A DNA stretch of 64,000 bases from contig NZ_BMWG01000010.1 in the NCBI RefSeq assembly GCF_014651115.1, forward strand, positions 57,881-121,880, in the 5' to 3' direction. This stretch comes from Streptomyces inusitatus (lineage in GTDB: Bacteria; Actinomycetota; Actinomycetes; Streptomycetales; Streptomycetaceae). The notes beneath the pieces are model-generated. The model made no database searches. It was not told the DNA's origin and saw nothing but the letters and a program-made list of their open reading frames with translations. Below are positions 35,375 to 44,261 of the stretch, piece by piece. The stretch's first letter is position 1. Each line of letters begins with the position of its first letter. Made by a program: the position numbers and the translations under genes.

Positions 35375-36460
35375 CTATGAGGTTCTGGCGGCCAGGCGCG
35401 GCAGGACGTTCTCGCCGAACCAGTAGGCCTCCTCCAGGTGCGGGTAGCCGGAGAGCACGAACTCGTCGATGCCGAGCCGGTGGTACTCGGTGATCCGTTC
35501 GGCGACCTCGGTGTGGCTGCCGACCAGTGCCGTGCCGGCCCCGCCGCGCACCAGGCCGATGCCGGCCCACAGATTCGGGTGGATCTCCAGCCCTTCCCGG
35601 CCGCCGCCGTGCAGGGCGAGCATGCGTTTCTGGCCCTCGGACTCACTGCGGGCCAGCCCGGCCTGTACGGCGGCGACGGTCGCGGGGTCGAAGCCGTCGA
35701 GCAGCCGCCGGGCCTCGGCCCAGGCCTGTGCGGAGGTGTCGCGGGTGATGACATGGAGGCGGATGCCGAAGCGGATGCTCCGGCCCTCCTTCTCCGTCAG
35801 CGTCCGGATCCGGGCGATCTTCCCGGCCACGGCGGCGGGCGGCTCGCCCCAGGTGAGGTAGACGTCCGCGTGGCGGGCGGCGACCTTTACCGCGGCGGGC
35901 GAGGAGCCGCCGAAGTAGATCTCCGGCACGGGGTCGGGCACCCGGGTGAGCCGCGCGCCCTCGACGCGGAGGTGCTCGCCCGCCAGATCCACGGTCCCGC
36001 CGTCCCACAGCGCGCGGACGATGTGGAGGAACTCGCCCGTGCGGGCGTACCGGCCGTCCTTGTCGAGGAAGTCGCCGTGGGTGCGCTGTTCGGGGCTCTC
36101 CCCGCCCGTGACGACGTTGAGCAGCAGCCGGCCGTCGGTCTGGCGCTGGAAGGTGGACGCCATCTGGGCGGCCAGGGTGGGCGAGAGGAAGCCGGGTCTG
36201 AGGGCGACGAGGAACTTCAGCCGTTCGGTGTGCTGGCTGACCATGGCGGTGGTCAGCCAGGCGTCCTCGCACCAGGCGCCGGTGGGGGTCAGTACGCCGG
36301 TGAAGCCGAGGTCCTCGGCGGCGCGGGCGATCTGGGTGAGGTATCCGACGCTCGGCGGCCGGTCACCGCCGGTGGCGGTGACCGGGGTGCCGTGGCCGCC
36401 CCCGACGACATGGCGGCTGTCGCCGTTGGTGGGCAGGAACCAGTGGAAGGTGAGACTCAT
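35375..36460 (-). CDS. ssuD: FMNH2-dependent alkanesulfonate monooxygenase
   Basis: The 361-aa product aligns block by block with SsuD: FHWFLPTNGDSR at the N-terminus, GFTGVLTPTGAWCEDAW, ERLKFLVALRPGFLSPT, LLNVVTGGE, IYFGGSSPAAVKVAARHADVYLTWGEPP, FGIRLHVITRDT, and LWAGIGLVRGGAGTALVG with GIDEFVLSGYPHLEEAYWFGE near the end. It cleaves alkanesulfonates to aldehyde and sulfite using FMNH2 and O2, feeding sulfur assimilation. FMN is reduced by the SsuE-like enzyme encoded 77 bases upstream. Length is slightly under the E. coli protein because the C-terminal tail is short. Confidence 0.92.
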   Translation of the reverse strand: MSLTFHWFLPTNGDSRHVVGGGHGTPVTATGGDRPPSVGYLTQIARAAEDLGFTGVLTPTGAWCEDAWLTTAMVSQHTERLKFLVALRPGFLSPTLAAQMASTFQRQTDGRLLLNVVTGGESPEQRTHGDFLDKDGRYARTGEFLHIVRALWDGGTVDLAGEHLRVEGARLTRVPDPVPEIYFGGSSPAAVKVAARHADVYLTWGEPPAAVAGKIARIRTLTEKEGRSIRFGIRLHVITRDTSAQAWAEARRLLDGFDPATVAAVQAGLARSESEGQKRMLALHGGGREGLEIHPNLWAGIGLVRGGAGTALVGSHTEVAERITEYHRLGIDEFVLSGYPHLEEAYWFGENVLPRLAARTS

Positions 36461-36537
36461 GGAGACTCACGCCTTTCGATCGTCTTCGCTCGCTCGTGCG
36501 CGGTCGTCGGCGGCGGCCGGGGCGACGGCCGCGGCGC

Positions 36538-37095
36538 TCATCCGGCGGCCGCGAGCCGGGCCGTACGGCTGCCGAGGGCGGCGGAGAACCGGTCGACGAC
36601 CTGTTCGAGGGCCTCGGCCGCGCCCCGGGCGACGGTCACGGTGCCGTCGTCGCCCACCGCGATGTCCTTGTCGAGCGTGAACCAGCCCGGGACGATGTGC
36701 CCCGCGCCCATGGAGCTGAGCACCGGGCGCAGGGCGTAGTCGATCGCCAGGACGTGCGCCTGGGTCCCGCCGGTCGCCAGCGGCAGGACCGTCTTCCCCG
36801 CCAGGGCGTACTGCGGCAACAGGTCCAGCAGCGACTTGAGCACCCCCGAGTAGGCGGCCTTGTAGATGGGGGTGCCGATGACGACTCCCTCGGCGCGGTC
36901 GAACAGCTCGGTCGCCCGGACGATCGCCGGGTGCCGGAAGTCGGCGCCGAGCAGCGCCTCGGCGGGGACGGTGCGGACGTCCAGGGGGATCACCTCGTGT
37001 CCCTGGGCCGTGAGCCGGCGGTCCAGATGGCGCAGCAGACGGGCGGTGCGGGAGTCGGCGGAGGGACTTCCGGAGACGGACAGGACGGTGGCCAT
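36538..37095 (-). CDS. ssuE: NAD(P)H-dependent FMN reductase (SsuE-like)
   Basis: The 185-aa flavodoxin-fold enzyme has LSVSGSPSADSRTARLL at the N-terminus (FMN phosphate loop), ADFRHPAIVRATELFDRAEGVVIGTPIYKAAYSGVLKSLLD in the middle, and LPLATGGTQAHVL. These are SsuE/MsuE family marks. It supplies FMNH2 to SsuD and probably to the other three luciferase-like enzymes of the operon. The ATG at 37095 has AAGGA six bases upstream; the longer in-frame extension to 37134 is not needed. Confidence 0.88.
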   Translation of the reverse strand: MATVLSVSGSPSADSRTARLLRHLDRRLTAQGHEVIPLDVRTVPAEALLGADFRHPAIVRATELFDRAEGVVIGTPIYKAAYSGVLKSLLDLLPQYALAGKTVLPLATGGTQAHVLAIDYALRPVLSSMGAGHIVPGWFTLDKDIAVGDDGTVTVARGAAEALEQVVDRFSAALGSRTARLAAAG

Positions 37096-37182
37096 GGGGA
37101 TCCTTAGGGAGCATGGGGGTGGGGCGGGGGTCACGGGTGCGAGACCGCCGGCGAAGCGGTCTCCCGTGTACCCGGACGGGTG

Positions 37183-38172
37183 CTACTGGCCGCCCTTGGG
37201 CAGTCCGGGCGGGTTGATCTCGGACTTGGACACGGCCTCGTCGGGCAGGCCCCAGCGCTTGAGCACCTTGGCGTACGCGCCGTTGCGGATGATCTCGTTG
37301 AGCGCGTCGGCGAGCGGCTCGACCAGGCCGCTTTCCTTCTTGGTGGTGGCCCCGATGAGGCCCTGGAGGGTGGCGCCGCCCCCGGAGTAGGTGCCGACGA
37401 CCTCGCTCTTCCCCGTGGCGGCCGCCTGGTGGACGGCGCTCGGGTGGGGACCGACGAAGAGTTCGATGCGACCGGACTGGAGGGCGAGATAGGTGTCGCT
37501 CTCGCTCTGGTAGTACTTGATGTCCACTGGCTTCAGACCGGCCTTCACGGCCTCCGCGCTCCACTCGACCAGCAGCTTCTCCTGGTTGGTCCCGCTGCTC
37601 ACGGCGACGGTCCGGCCGGCCACGTCCTTGGGCCCGGTGACCTTCAGTCCGCTGCCCTTCTTCGCCGCGAAGCCCAGGTTGTCCTTGCGGTAGGTGGCGA
37701 AGTCGTACTTCTCCTTGCGCTCCTCGGTGTCGGTGATGTTGCTGAAGCCGACGTCGTACTTGGCGCTGTCGAGGCCGACGAACATGTTCTCCCAGGAGGC
37801 CTGGTTCAGACGCGGTTCGAGACCGAGCACATCGGCGACCAGATGGGCGATGTCGGGCTCGGATCCGATGACGGTCTTGTTGTCGCTGGCGTGGAAGATC
37901 AGGGGGGCGTTGGAGCCGGAGGAGACGATGACTTCCAGGGTGCCTCTCTCGCGGATCCTCTCGGGGAGCTTGGCGGCGATGGAGTCGACCTTGCCGGTGG
38001 TGACGCGGTTCTGGTCGGGACTCGTATTGATCCTGGTGCCGGTGCCCCTGGTGGACTCCGCTTCGGTCGTGCCGCCGCCGTCGTCGGAGGGGTTGCCGCA
38101 CGCGGCGAGGACGAGGGCGGCGGTCAGTGCCAGCACGGCTGTGGTGGTGTGGCGGACGGTCGAGGCGGGCAT
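37183..38172 (-). CDS. Amino-acid-type ABC substrate-binding lipoprotein
   Basis: The 329-aa protein has a signal peptide with lipobox LAAC (Cys25), a Gly/Asp-rich linker, and a family 3 periplasmic-binding domain (GTLEVIVSSGSNAPLIF, GSEPDIAHLVADVLGLEPRL, KYDVGFSNITDTEERKEKYDF). Family 3 proteins bind polar amino acids and related compounds. In this operon, between the ATPase and the SsuE-like genes, cystine, a modified cysteine or a sulfonate is the likely ligand (inference). It is one of two such proteins in the operon. Confidence 0.85.
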   Translation of the reverse strand: MPASTVRHTTTAVLALTAALVLAACGNPSDDGGGTTEAESTRGTGTRINTSPDQNRVTTGKVDSIAAKLPERIRERGTLEVIVSSGSNAPLIFHASDNKTVIGSEPDIAHLVADVLGLEPRLNQASWENMFVGLDSAKYDVGFSNITDTEERKEKYDFATYRKDNLGFAAKKGSGLKVTGPKDVAGRTVAVSSGTNQEKLLVEWSAEAVKAGLKPVDIKYYQSESDTYLALQSGRIELFVGPHPSAVHQAAATGKSEVVGTYSGGGATLQGLIGATTKKESGLVEPLADALNEIIRNGAYAKVLKRWGLPDEAVSKSEINPPGLPKGGQ

Positions 38173-38210
38173 GGTCGCGCTCCTTGCCTGTGGAGAGGGG
38201 AGGGTGTCGG

Positions 38211-38995
<785 letters not shown>

Positions 38996-38999
<4 letters not shown>

Positions 39000-39949
39000 C
39001 GGCTGTCTCCCATTCTCTTTGGGGGGATGACGGGCTGGTCGCGCCGGGAGGCCGCGGTGCGCAGGGTGCGTACGAAGCGGCGGGCGCGCTGGATCGGGGT
39101 GGGCGGCGGGGTGCGGTTCGCCCCCCGGGCGAAGTACCGCTCCACGTAGTACTGGGCGATCGACAGCAGGGAGGTGAGGACCACGTACCAGGCGGTGGCG
39201 ACCAGGAGCAGCGGGATCACCCGGCCGTTGCGGCCGTAGATGACCTGCACTTGGTAGAACAGCTCGCCGATGGCCATCACATAGACCACCGAGGTGCCCT
39301 TGAGCAGGCCGATGATCTCGTTGCCCGCGGTGGGCAGGATGGCGCGCATGGCCTGCGGCAGTACGATCCGGCGGATCTGCCGCAGCCGGGGGATGCCCAG
39401 CGCCGCGGCGGCCTCCAGCTGTCCGTGGTCGACGGCGACGACGCCGCCCCGGACGATCTCGGCGGCGTAGGCGGCCTGGTGCAGCGTCAGCCCGATGATG
39501 GCGGCGCCCATGGTGCCGATCAGGCTGTTGCTGTCGACGGACCAGAACACCGGGCCGAACGGGATGCCGACGCCCAGCCTCTCGTACAGGGCGCTGAGGT
39601 TGAACCAGAACACCAGCTGGACGATCATCGGAATGGACCGGAAGATCCAGATGTAGGTCCAGGCGACGGTCTGGAGCAGCGGGCTGCGAGACAGCCGCAT
39701 GAAGGCCAGGACGGTGCCCAGGACGAAGCCCAGCACGGTGGCGTAGGAGGTGAGCTGGAGGGTCACCCACACCGCGTCCACGATCGTTTCGGACAGGACG
39801 TACTCGCTGAAGACGCCCCACTCCCAGACCGGGTTGGTGACCAGCCCGTGCGCGAACTGGGCGACCAGCACGGTCACGGCGACGGCCGCGGCCCAGCGGG
39901 TGTAGTGGCGGGCGGGAACGATCTTGAGGGCTCTGCGCTCAGTCGTCAC
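38996..39949 (-). CDS. Amino-acid ABC transporter permease
   Basis: The 317-aa HisM/GlnP-type permease has about five or six membrane segments and the EAA loop QLEAAAALGIPRLRQIRRIVLPQAMRAILPTAGNEIIGLLKGTS that docks the ATPase. The GTG start at 39949 overlaps the stop codon of the upstream binding-protein gene (GTGA), and the stop overlaps the ATPase start, so these three genes are translationally coupled. The C-terminal tail after RYFARGANR is Arg-rich. Confidence 0.9.
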
Positions 39950-40959
39950 GTGTGCTCGGGCGGGTTGATGCGCGAGGTGTCGGTCGCGGAGGCGGAGGTG
40001 CCCCACTTCTTGAGGATCCGGGCGTATGTGCCGTTGCGGATCAGCTCGTTGACGGCGGCCTGGAACGCCTCGGTGAGGGGGGAGCCCTTCTTGAAGGCGA
40101 AGCCGACGTCGAGGCGGTGGTACTCGCCGAGGAAGGTGGTCCGCGAGGCGGGCTGTGCCGCCTGGTGGCGCAGGCCGTTGATGGTCGACATGATCACATC
40201 GATCCGGCCCTGCTGGAGCGCGGTGAGGGTGGCCCCGTTCTCGGAGTAGACCTTCACGTCGTACGGTTTCTTCCCCGCCTTGGCGCACACGTCCTTCCGT
40301 GCGGTGAGGGTCGCCTCGAAGGTGGTGCCTGCCCCGGTGCCGATGGTCAGTCCGCAGAGCCGGGTGAGGTCGGTGACTTTCTTCGTGAGCGCGGTGCCGC
40401 CCTTCTTCACCGCGAAGCCCTGGCCGTCGTTGATGTAGGTGACGAAGTCGATCGTCTTCAGGCGTTCGGTGGTGACGCCGAAGTTTCCGGTGCCCAGGTC
40501 GTACTTGCCGCTGCCGAGGGCGGGGAGGATCGTCTCGAAGGAGGCGTCCTGCCGCTCCAGCCGTACGCCGAGGACCTTGGCCGCCGCGTCCGCGATGTCG
40601 ATGTCCTGGCCCTCGGGCGGCTTGTCCGAGCCGTTCGGGTAGTAGGCGCCGGGCGGGGTTCCGACGGAGCTGCCGATCCGCAGGGTGCCCGCCTCGCGGA
40701 CCTCGGCGGGCAGCAGGGCCGCGACGGATTCCACCTCGCGTACGCCGGCGACCGGGTCGTCGGCCGACCGGCCGCCCGCCTGCTCGGCCCCGGGGGCGTC
40801 TCCGGAGCCGCAGGCGGTCAGCGCGAGTACGGGCAGCAGCGCGAGGGCGGCGGCGACGCGCCGCCCCGTTCTGCGGCGCACTCGTACGGAGGTGTCGGGG
40901 CGCGGGCGCGTTTCGGAGCCGTCGCCGGCGGCGGCGACGCCAAGGAACTCCACGGGCAC
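39946..40959 (-). CDS. Amino-acid-type ABC substrate-binding lipoprotein
   Basis: The 337-aa protein has a long n-region, a hydrophobic core and lipobox LTAC (Cys50). The family 3 binding domain follows (GTLRIGSSVGTPPGAYYPNGSDKPPEGQDIDIADAAAKVLGVRL, KYDLGTGNFGVTTERLKTIDFVTY). The GTG at 40959 with GAGAAGG upstream is the apparent start, but a GTG at codon 25 (VRVRRRTGRR) would give a more usual signal peptide. It is the first structural gene of the sulfur operon, preceded by a 320-base leader with a hairpin and a cysteine leader peptide. Confidence 0.85.
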   Translation of the reverse strand: MPVEFLGVAAAGDGSETRPRPDTSVRVRRRTGRRVAAALALLPVLALTACGSGDAPGAEQAGGRSADDPVAGVREVESVAALLPAEVREAGTLRIGSSVGTPPGAYYPNGSDKPPEGQDIDIADAAAKVLGVRLERQDASFETILPALGSGKYDLGTGNFGVTTERLKTIDFVTYINDGQGFAVKKGGTALTKKVTDLTRLCGLTIGTGAGTTFEATLTARKDVCAKAGKKPYDVKVYSENGATLTALQQGRIDVIMSTINGLRHQAAQPASRTTFLGEYHRLDVGFAFKKGSPLTEAFQAAVNELIRNGTYARILKKWGTSASATDTSRINPPEHT

Positions 40960-40988
40960 GGGAGATCGCCTTCTCTCAAATCCTCTGG

Positions 40989-41024
40989 TCCGCCGCGCTG
41001 CGGGCAGCGCTCGGGCGCGGCGGA
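40989..41024 (-). promoter_or_regulatory. Leader hairpin, candidate attenuator
   Basis: TCCGCCGCGC at 40989-40998 pairs perfectly with GCGCGGCGGA at 41015-41024. The 16-base loop can itself fold. On the minus-strand transcript the hairpin lies between the leader peptide and the first lipoprotein gene, about 30 bases before its GTG. It may terminate or pause transcription, or mask the ribosome site, under control of leader-peptide translation. Confidence 0.45.
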
Positions 41025-41279
41025 GCAGCCCTCGGCGCGGCCGGGTGCGACAGCGCTTCAGGGGGCTGGGAACCGAATGGTGAGCGGGGTGTGATGACGC
41101 CGGGGCACGGGCCTCGGGCGCGATGGGGCGGCGGCGCGGATCAGAGCTCGCGGGACCCTTGTCGCAACGGACTCGGCGCGTGCTCGGCGCATGCGCGCGA
41201 AGGTGCCGCGAAGGCGGGATCCGGCCCGCGACGGGTTCGCCGAAGGAGGGAAGGGCCGGTCGAAGGGCCTACTGCCGCG

Positions 41280-41357
41280 TCAGGCGCAACACGCCGCGGA
41301 CCACACCCGACCGAAGTCGATGTGATCACGGGTGACCAGGCGCTGCTCGGCAATCAT
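41280..41357 (-). CDS. Cysteine-type leader peptide of the sulfur operon
   Basis: This is a 25-residue reading frame ending RDHIDFGRVWSAACCA then TGA. The R-x-H-[IV]-D-[FL]-x-R-V-x-S-A-x-C pattern is that of the short leader peptides in front of sulfur and cysteine operons in Streptomyces. In mycobacteria, leaderless polycysteine short ORFs act as cysteine-responsive attenuators. Ribosomes stalling at the adjacent Cys codons when Cys-tRNA is scarce would increase expression of the downstream operon. The ATG at 41357 has no Shine-Dalgarno site and sits about where a transcript from the promoter at 41364-41393 would start, so it may be leaderless. Confidence 0.75.
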   Translation of the reverse strand: MIAEQRLVTRDHIDFGRVWSAACCA

Positions 41358-41363
41358 GCAACT

Positions 41364-41393
41364 AATTGAGCAGTACATCTCGCTTCTCGTCAA
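41364..41393 (-). promoter_or_regulatory. Candidate promoter for leader peptide and sulfur operon
   Basis: On the minus strand TTGACG (41393-41388) is followed after 18 bases by TCAATT (41369-41364). The -35 is good and the -10 weak. The expected start point falls at about the leader-peptide ATG at 41357, consistent with a leaderless first reading frame. Confidence 0.4.
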
Positions 41394-41439
41394 CCATGTC
41401 CCGGGTAATACGCCGACGTTGAGAGGTTTCTCCGTGCGG

Positions 41440-41470
41440 TTGACACCTGTGTGCGTCGGGCGCATACGAT
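41440..41470 (+). promoter_or_regulatory. Candidate promoter for divergent permease gene
   Basis: TTGACA at 41440-41445 and TACGAT at 41465-41470 match the Streptomyces sigma-HrdB type, though the 19-base spacer is one or two bases longer than ideal. It points toward the permease gene at 41655, leaving a leader of about 180 bases in which no further feature was recognised. Confidence 0.45.
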
Positions 41471-41654
41471 CGAGACCGGACGGGCTCCGCCGTGCGCGGC
41501 AGCCGCACCGGCCGCGTTGAGGGACGCGGTGATCACGATGACGCCGGACCAGTCATGCCCCCTTGCACCGCGCCGTGTCCGCGCGGCATTTCACGAATGT
41601 GCGCCGCCGGGTGGCCGCCGTCGCCCGCGGGCGCCCCTCCCCTGGAGCCTCCTG

Positions 41655-42701
41655 ATGGTCTCGCCGTCCGACACCACCGATCCCTCACGAATCACCGCCT
41701 CCGTTTCTGCTTCCGATTCCGTTTCAGATTCCGTTTCCGTCCCGCTCCCGAAGCAGCCCGGAGCCCCCGGAGCCCCCGGCCGCCCGTTCCCCGAGGGGGA
41801 TCCGCCCCGGATCGTGCCGCGCCGGCATGTCGGCCGCTGGCTGACGGCCGCCGTCGCGCTGCTGGTCTTCGCGATGGCGGTCAACTCCGTCGTCCGCAAC
41901 CCCGCCTTCCAGTGGAGTGTGGTCGGCCGGTACTTCACCACGACCGCCGTGCTCGACGGGCTGCTGCTCACCCTGTGGCTGACCGGTGCGGTGATGGTGC
42001 TCGGCTTCCTGATCGGCATTCCGCTGGCCGTGATGCGGCTCTCCGCCAACCCCGTGCTGCGCACGCTGAGCTGGGGCTACGTATGGATCTTCCGGTCCAC
42101 CCCGCTGCTGGTGCAGCTGCTGTTCTGGTTCAACATCGGCGCGCTCTACCCGACGCTCGGCATCGGCGTCCCCTTCGGGCCCCAGTTCCTCACCGTCACG
42201 ACGGTCAATCTGCTCGGCCCCACCCTCACCGCCGTCATCGGTCTGACCCTGCACGAGGCCGCCTACGCCGCCGAGGTGGTGCGCGGCGGCATCCTCTCCG
42301 TGGAATCCGGCCAGACGGAGGCCGCCCAGGCCCTGGGCATCGGCAGACGGCGCACCCTGCACCGGATCGTCATCCCGCAGGCTATGCGCTCCATCGTGCC
42401 GACCGCCGGGAACATGCTGATCGGCACCCTGAAGGGCACCAGCATCGTCAGCGTGCTGGCCGTGCACGACCTGCTGTACTCGGTGCAGTTGGTCTACAAC
42501 CAGACCTACCAGGTCATCCCGCTGCTGATGGTCGCGACCCTCTGGTACATCGCCGTCACGACCGTGCTCAGCACGGGGCAGTTCTATGTCGAGCGGTACT
42601 ACGCGCGCGGCTCGGCCCGCGCGCTGCCGCCCACTCCTCCACAGCGGATCCGGGCCCGGCTGTCCGCGCTCCGCGCCCGGCTGGACAGGGCGACCGCTTG
42701 A
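41655..42701 (+). CDS. Second amino-acid ABC permease, unpaired
   Basis: The 348-aa protein has an N-terminal Ser/Asp/Val low-complexity tail of about 50 residues (from GATTCCGTTTC repeats), then a HisM-type permease domain with the EAA loop QTEAAQALGIGRRRTLHRIVIPQAMRSIVPTAGNMLIGTLKGTS. It is close in sequence to the permease of the divergent operon but has no ATPase or binding protein beside it, so it probably shares those of the sulfur operon. The ATG at 41655 has GGAG about eight bases upstream. A hairpin terminator overlaps its stop codon. Confidence 0.85.
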   Translation: MVSPSDTTDPSRITASVSASDSVSDSVSVPLPKQPGAPGAPGRPFPEGDPPRIVPRRHVGRWLTAAVALLVFAMAVNSVVRNPAFQWSVVGRYFTTTAVLDGLLLTLWLTGAVMVLGFLIGIPLAVMRLSANPVLRTLSWGYVWIFRSTPLLVQLLFWFNIGALYPTLGIGVPFGPQFLTVTTVNLLGPTLTAVIGLTLHEAAYAAEVVRGGILSVESGQTEAAQALGIGRRRTLHRIVIPQAMRSIVPTAGNMLIGTLKGTSIVSVLAVHDLLYSVQLVYNQTYQVIPLLMVATLWYIAVTTVLSTGQFYVERYYARGSARALPPTPPQRIRARLSALRARLDRATA

Positions 42702-42725
42702 AGACGCTCCCTGGAGAGCGTCTTC
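42700..42725 (+). terminator. Hairpin terminator after second permease gene
   Basis: GAAGACGCTC, loop CCTGGA, GAGCGTCTTC: a perfect ten-base stem that begins inside the permease stop codon, followed by a further short GAAGA repeat. It separates the permease from the beta-helix gene. Confidence 0.7.
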
Positions 42726-42894
42726 GAAGACACGACCTCAGGTCATTTCTTCGCGCGCTTATGGCCTTCGGAAGGTTTTCGCTCAACCCTGGGCTGAAGG
42801 CGGGTCGGATCATCCGTCCCGTCGCACAGCTCTCAAGGGTCCGTGCCCGGCCCGTGAGGCCGGTGGGCGAATCCACTCCAGAAGGAGACTTGAC

Positions 42895-44148
42895 ATGATC
42901 CGTTCAAGGTGGTTCGCGGTGGCGGGAGCGGCCGCGCTGCTGGGCACCGTGCCCGCGACGGCGGCGCACGCCGCGCCGCTCTCCTGCGGCCAGACGGTCA
43001 CGACCAGCGTCGTCCTCGCCGCCGACCTGCTCAACTGCCCCGGCGACGGTCTGGTCGTCGGGGCCGGCGGCATCACCATCGACCTCAATGGACGCACCGT
43101 CGACGGAGTCGGCCTGGGATCCGGGATCCGCAACGACGGGTTCGCGAACGTCACCGTCACCAACAGCGGCAGCGCTCAGGCGCTCGTGCAGCAATTCGAC
43201 CACGGAGTGCGGCTCAACACCGGCACGGCCGGAAATACCGTCGAAAAACTTACCGTCCAGCTCAATGAATTCTCCGGCGTAGAACTCAACAGCGCCCACA
43301 GCGGGAACCGGGTGCGCGGCAACCTCATCGACCGGCAGTCGCACAGAGGTGTCACGATCACCGGCGGATCGGGCGGCAATACGGTCCTCGACAACACGAT
43401 CACCGGCAACCAGGGCGGGGGCGTCTTCGTCCAGAGATCCGCCGGAAACCGCGTCGAAGGCAATCGGATCACCGGCAGCGGGGGCGCGGGCCTGGTCCTG
43501 GAGGGCTCCAGCGACAGCACTCTGCTGACCAACACCATCGCCAACAGCAGCGACGGCGCGATCGTCCTGCGGCTCGGCTCCAACACCAATCTCGTCCAGG
43601 GCAACTCGTCCGCCCAGAGCGCGGACGCCGGGCTGACCGTCTCCGACTCCACCGGGAACCGGCTGCTCTCCAACACGCTCCAGGGCAGCGGCGACAGCGG
43701 AATCGCCCTCCAGGCGTCGCACTCCAACACCATCACCGGCAACGACGTCAGCAGAAACACCGGCGGTATCGAGCTGAGTTCCTCCCACCACAATGTGGTC
43801 CATTCCAATATCGCGAGCAACACCACCGGAACCGGAATCAGCCTGGGGCTCTCCCTCAACAATAATTTACAGAACAACCAGGCCAGTCAGAACAACTCAC
43901 GGGGCATCCAGATCACCGGGGACGCGGCCCCCGGGACCGGCAATCAGCTGATCGGCAACACCGCCAACGCCAACAAGGGCGACGGCATCTTCGTCTCCAA
44001 GGCCGCCCACACCCTCCAGGGCAACACCGCCCGCGACAACAAGAGCTGGGGCATCTACGCCGACCCGGGCAACATCGACGGCGGGGGCAACCGGGCCGGC
44101 AACAACGCCCAGAGCGGCCAGTGCATGCGCGTCGTCTGCGCTCCCTGA
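42895..44148 (+). CDS. Secreted parallel beta-helix protein with a TTA codon
   Basis: The 417-aa product has a signal peptide (RSRWFAVAGAAALLG, Ala-rich cleavage near residue 28). From about residue 60 on it has roughly fifteen PbH1 beta-helix coils with the Asn-ladder pattern N-x-[VIL]-x-[GN]-N (GNTVLDNTITGN, GNRVEGNRITGS). Such NosD/pectate-lyase-like proteins bind or cleave polysaccharides outside the cell. Two Cys near each end may form disulfides. Codon 325 (43867-43869) is TTA, so the protein is likely to require the bldA tRNA and to be made late in growth. The ATG at 42895 has AAGGAG upstream. Confidence 0.8.
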   Translation: MIRSRWFAVAGAAALLGTVPATAAHAAPLSCGQTVTTSVVLAADLLNCPGDGLVVGAGGITIDLNGRTVDGVGLGSGIRNDGFANVTVTNSGSAQALVQQFDHGVRLNTGTAGNTVEKLTVQLNEFSGVELNSAHSGNRVRGNLIDRQSHRGVTITGGSGGNTVLDNTITGNQGGGVFVQRSAGNRVEGNRITGSGGAGLVLEGSSDSTLLTNTIANSSDGAIVLRLGSNTNLVQGNSSAQSADAGLTVSDSTGNRLLSNTLQGSGDSGIALQASHSNTITGNDVSRNTGGIELSSSHHNVVHSNIASNTTGTGISLGLSLNNNLQNNQASQNNSRGIQITGDAAPGTGNQLIGNTANANKGDGIFVSKAAHTLQGNTARDNKSWGIYADPGNIDGGGNRAGNNAQSGQCMRVVCAP

Positions 44149-44261
44149 GTCCCCTGCGCTCCCCCGGCCAGGACCGTGTCCTGCGCGGCGGGGCGGACGT
44201 TGACCCGGCGGGTGGCCCGCGAGCAGCGCGGGCCACGAGGCAGTTCCGCTGGAGGTAAAGG

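Noticed and set aside
41332..41520. Short plus-strand frame opposite the leader peptide
   Set aside because: It has no ribosome site or family similarity; the minus-strand peptide in the same place has the conserved RDHIDFGRV..SA.C pattern and the correct position before the sulfur operon.
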